Source: Variovorax beijingensis
GTDB taxonomy: Bacteria; Pseudomonadota; Gammaproteobacteria; Burkholderiales; Burkholderiaceae_C
Direction: 5' to 3'
Length of the DNA stretch: 64,000 nt
NCBI RefSeq assembly: GCF_003951285.1
Contig: NZ_RXFQ01000015.1
Coordinates: 62,001-126,000, forward strand
The translations under genes and the position numbers were made by a program. Positions 62,001-64,000 of this stretch are shown here, in pieces (position 1 is the stretch's first letter; each line of letters begins with the position of its first letter). The notes beneath the pieces are model-generated. The model was given only the letters and a program-made list of their open reading frames with translations. It was not told where the DNA came from and ran no database searches.

Positions 62001-63175
62001 TCGAGATCACCGAATTCACGCTCAAGGGCGGCGCCGGCAGCACGGTGCGCATCGGGGGCCAGAGCGGCAACCGCAGCACCGCGGCCAGCCAGGCCGCGAG
62101 CGACGGCGGCTCGCTCTCGGCGCGCGGCGACATGGCCTGGGGCGCGGCGGGCGCCTCGGGCACGGGCATCCGCATGGCGCTGCAGGCCGACCTGCGCGCG
62201 CTGCGCGTGCTGGTGCGCACCGACCGGCAGCTCACGCTCTCGGGCAATCTGCAGGCGCGTCTCGACGGCGGCCAGTTCAGCGTGCGTGGCAAGCTCAGGA
62301 CCGACCGCGCGGTGATCATCCTGCCCGACGAGACCGCGCCGAGCCTGGGCACCGACGTGGTGGTGCGCTCCGCCGCCAAGGACCGCGAGATGGCCGAGCA
62401 GGCCCGGCGCGATGCCGCGCGCAACGAGGCGCAGGCTGCCAAGCCGCAGACCGCGAAGCCGCCCGACATCGTGGTGAACTTCGACCTGGGCGACGACTTC
62501 GCGGTGCAGGGGCGCGGCATCACCACGCGGCTCGAGGGCGACCTGGAGATCCGCAGCACCCGCCTCGATGCGCCGCCGCGCATCACCGGCGAGGTGAAGA
62601 CCGTGCGGGGCCAGTACCGCGCCTACGGCCAGCAGCTCGACGTGGAAACCGGCGTGGCCCGCTTCAACGGGCCCTTCGACAATCCCGCGCTCGACATCCT
62701 GGCCATCCGGCCCAACATCTCGCAGCGCGCCGGCGTGCAGATCACGGGCACCGCGCAGTCGCCGCGCGTCAAGCTCTATTCGGAGCCCGCGCTGTCCGAT
62801 GCGGAGACGCTCTCGTGGGTGGTGCTCGGCCGCGCCTCGGCCACCAGCGGCGGCGAATCGGCGCTGCTGCAGCAGGCGGCGCTCGCACTGATCGGCCATG
62901 TCAGCAAGGGCACGAGCGGCGGCAGCCTGGCCAGCCGCTTCGGCCTGGACGAACTCGGCTTCAAGGGCCCCGGCAACGGCGGCGACCTGCGCGAGTCGGC
63001 GGTCACGCTCGGCAAGCGGCTGTCGAAGGATTTCTACCTCACCTACGAACGCAGCCTGGGCGGCACCTTCGGCACCATCTTCATCTTCTACGACCTGACG
63101 CAGCGCCTCACGCTGCGCGGACAGGCCGGCCAGACCAGCGGGCTCGACCTGATCTACACGCTCAAGTACGACTGA
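59084..63175 (+). CDS. tamB: Translocation and assembly module protein TamB
   Basis: 1363 aa from the ATG at 59084. One N-terminal membrane helix (GWTAAGLLALVLVIGAGAWWWIG), a very long beta-rich periplasmic body, and the C-terminal TamB/DUF490 domain (about 1030-1363) ending in TFGTIFIFYDLTQRLTLRGQAGQTSGLDLIYTLKYD. TamB spans the periplasm to TamA and is also implicated in lipid transport. Length agrees with the family (about 1260 in E. coli). Confidence 0.94.
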   Translation: MQTDAEPQSTPPARAKRSRTRRALRALGWTAAGLLALVLVIGAGAWWWIGSNQSLAFALAKAARYLPAGQTLESREVTGSLRTGGHIGWLRWQSEELAVEVHEANIGWQLAPLFQRKLQVGEVHAARLLIERRGPPSDTPTEPLEQLALPIEVELPFRIDELRWAGPPALQANQLAGSYRYTGAEHRLEVKGVDIADGHYSARVKLQGPAPMALDATLDGRVKAPLAEDRSIEVLAQAAIQGTLAGTDARLQVAAELKPVEPDAEAPMEAKLQANIAPWLPQPVIDAKADLRNVDAASLWPGAPRTRLTGTVELQPDAATGPAAWQASASIRNALPGPWDKGALPLEQVEARVGFDGTNWTIPEATLRAGGGRIDAEGRWSPAPAPWQARASVRGVRPGLLHSELSGAPINGTATAQQREDTIGFDLALRAQGGAGSAAMPGFGLDRVLAQGQWKNQVLDLQTLRVEAERASIGGRLQVRVAEQAASGKLDLALPGGGAQLEGRIAPAQGAGEIKARIDDAEAVQRWIEGLPELSKLFAGKTAKGSARLDASWQGGWQTIQRRLENPNAPAQRGIAEPSLKAALGVPRLELRMPAANGNGNGNAAATTVQLKDLRADLAGSLAQATLALQGEASTGTQKLALDARASGGLAGPNQWRAALASLRLQAQDSAQPATASAPWTLELGREVSATIKTSGSGSSHRLDLEASAAAATLRGPAPGTVRIEWQPLRFTQSGAAPNQAFRLQSKGKLQGLPMAWAEAFGASATFNELGVSGDLMFDGDWDIDAGDTLRAHARIARQSGDIRVQAGEAALVTRITSRGTGTASERTMNSATAQGTTPSTPAGLRQAELRLDAQGEAVRATLAWDSERAGKIDAGLDTRMQQRAGGWQWAPDAPLAGNIKATLPNLGVWSMLAPPGWRVAGTLDADAALSGNRAAPRWNGTLGADKLALRAPVEGLDLRDGRLRATLTGERIEITEFTLKGGAGSTVRIGGQSGNRSTAASQAASDGGSLSARGDMAWGAAGASGTGIRMALQADLRALRVLVRTDRQLTLSGNLQARLDGGQFSVRGKLRTDRAVIILPDETAPSLGTDVVVRSAAKDREMAEQARRDAARNEAQAAKPQTAKPPDIVVNFDLGDDFAVQGRGITTRLEGDLEIRSTRLDAPPRITGEVKTVRGQYRAYGQQLDVETGVARFNGPFDNPALDILAIRPNISQRAGVQITGTAQSPRVKLYSEPALSDAETLSWVVLGRASATSGGESALLQQAALALIGHVSKGTSGGSLASRFGLDELGFKGPGNGGDLRESAVTLGKRLSKDFYLTYERSLGGTFGTIFIFYDLTQRLTLRGQAGQTSGLDLIYTLKYD

Positions 63176-63251
63176 GCTGCGGGTCTGCCGCCTTGACCGC
63201 GGTAATTCGCAGGGTTAAAAATCGTTAACGCCCTTCTAACAAGGAACGACG

Positions 63252-63554
63252 ATGCACGGTGAAGGAGACAAGGGCGAGTGTTCCACGCTGGACCGTCAGA
63301 AGTACGACCCGCCGGGCTACTCGCGAACCACGTTCTTGCGCCACGCGCTGCAGTGCGTGATTGCAGTCATTGCAGCAGGCGCCGCGGTGGCGTCCATTCC
63401 CTACTGGGGAGGCGACGACTTTCCGCTGATGGGCCTGATCGTCTACGTCGCGGGCATGGTGTTCGTTGCCATGCCGCTGTGCCTCTACTACGAGTCGCTG
63501 CTGCAGTCGCATGAAGAGCGCGTGGAGCGTGCAAGGCACATGCTGGCCGCCTAA
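63252..63554 (+). CDS. Small two-pass membrane protein
   Basis: 100 aa. Cytoplasmic-type N-terminus (MHGEGDKGECSTLDRQKYDPPGYSRTT), two membrane helices (CVIAVIAAGAAVASIPYW and LMGLIVYVAGMVFVAMPLCLYY), and a charged C-terminal helix. AAGGA is seen about ten bases before the ATG. Family not recognised. Its stop overlaps the stop of the convergent LysR gene. Confidence 0.7.
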   Translation: MHGEGDKGECSTLDRQKYDPPGYSRTTFLRHALQCVIAVIAAGAAVASIPYWGGDDFPLMGLIVYVAGMVFVAMPLCLYYESLLQSHEERVERARHMLAA

Positions 63555-64000
63555 GCCTCCGGCTTCGCCTTGACCACCTGGCGCAGGCCCGCAAGCGCGG
63601 GATCGACGATGGCCGCGTCCGCTCCCACCGCGTACACCGCATACGCCGGATAAAGAAACTCCGGCGTGCCGGGCACGCGGCGCAGCCGGCCCGATTCGAG
63701 GTGGCTGCGCACCACGTCGTGCCGGAAGTAGCCGGTGCCACCCGCGGCCAGCAGGAACTCGCGTCCGAGCGGCCCGAGCCCGGCGCTCACCGCGGCGTTG
63801 GAGAGCTCGGGAAAGGCAAGGCCGTGCTGCGCCGCGAACTCCGGGCCCCAGTCCACATACACGTAGTCCGCGGGCCGCGGCACGCGCGGGTGCTGCGCGG
63901 TCGTGACCATGACGAGCTTCTCCTCGATGAGCAGTTCCACGCGCAGGCCGGGCCGCTGCTGCGGCGCGTAGGCAATGGCGATGTCGAGCACGCCCGCGGC
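63551..64000 (-). CDS. LysR-family regulator, C-terminal part (start lies beyond window)
   Basis: The frame is open to the window edge. The visible ~149 residues are the second half of a LysR effector-binding domain (LDIAIAYAPQQRPGLRVELLIEEKLVMVTTAQHPRVPRPADYVYVDWGPEFAAQHG...GPLGREFLLAAGGTGYFRHDVV). The helix-turn-helix would lie to the right of 64000. Target genes cannot be inferred from the window. Confidence 0.85.
   Translation of the reverse strand, partial: AAGVLDIAIAYAPQQRPGLRVELLIEEKLVMVTTAQHPRVPRPADYVYVDWGPEFAAQHGLAFPELSNAAVSAGLGPLGREFLLAAGGTGYFRHDVVRSHLESGRLRRVPGTPEFLYPAYAVYAVGADAAIVDPALAGLRQVVKAKPEA

Overview
The window looks like a chromosomal segment of a high-GC betaproteobacterium of the Comamonadaceae, most like Variovorax. 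This is an inference from gene content: a split beta-ketoadipate pathway with IclR-type PcaR and LysR-type PcaQ, two orphan Bug/TctC-type solute-binding proteins, a Tad pilus cluster with a DUF3613 gene, and a GC-rich palindromic element of a type I associate with this family. I see no rRNA, no intact tRNA, no CRISPR array, no insertion sequence and no prophage.

Layout. 1-5958 is an RNA-repair locus. The sigma54 activator rtcR is divergent from a slipin-rtcB-zinc ribbon-rtcA operon. That operon has a good -24/-12 promoter and a leader of about 500 nt carrying a tRNA-like RNA that lacks an acceptor stem. 6000-8570 holds a VOC protein, a lipoprotein hydrolase, an ornithine cyclodeaminase-family gene, and an unknown 83-aa gene behind a textbook sigma54 promoter. 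8614-14016 is a stress region: ohr, histidine kinase and dipZ with a divergent response regulator, then soxR and a small gene, each with a SoxR box. 14033-19660 is pcaIJF plus a solute-binding protein, divergent pcaR, and a second solute-binding protein.

19813-50230 is largely about the cell surface. It has an orphan LuxR regulator with a degenerate receiver; a TPR/L,D-transpeptidase pair; a complete Tad (Flp) pilus cluster ending in a sigma54 activator (23880-37644); and on the opposite strand a 12.4-kb cluster. That cluster encodes a giant low-complexity protein, an OmpA-type lipoprotein, a 1024-aa MurF-like fusion, a small membrane protein and a type I secretion system (ABC, HlyD, TolC). 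A GTTAC/GTAAC motif, in its best form the palindrome CGTTACGTAACG, recurs at the promoters of the TPR pair, the pilus, the secretion ABC gene and the giant protein. This suggests one regulon for surface attachment.

50323-53192 carries a DUF1841 gene and pcaQ divergent from pcaHG, the ring-cleaving dioxygenase that feeds the pathway completed by pcaIJF 35 kb away. 53276-57066 has a di-heme cytochrome c, a MoxR ATPase with a VWA partner, and a GNAT. 57138-63175 is tamA-tamB. The right edge has a small membrane protein and the C-terminal part of a LysR regulator.

Most worth testing are the tRNA-like RNA in the rtc leader, the surface-protein/MurF-fusion/secretion cluster, and the shared GTTACGTAAC motif.
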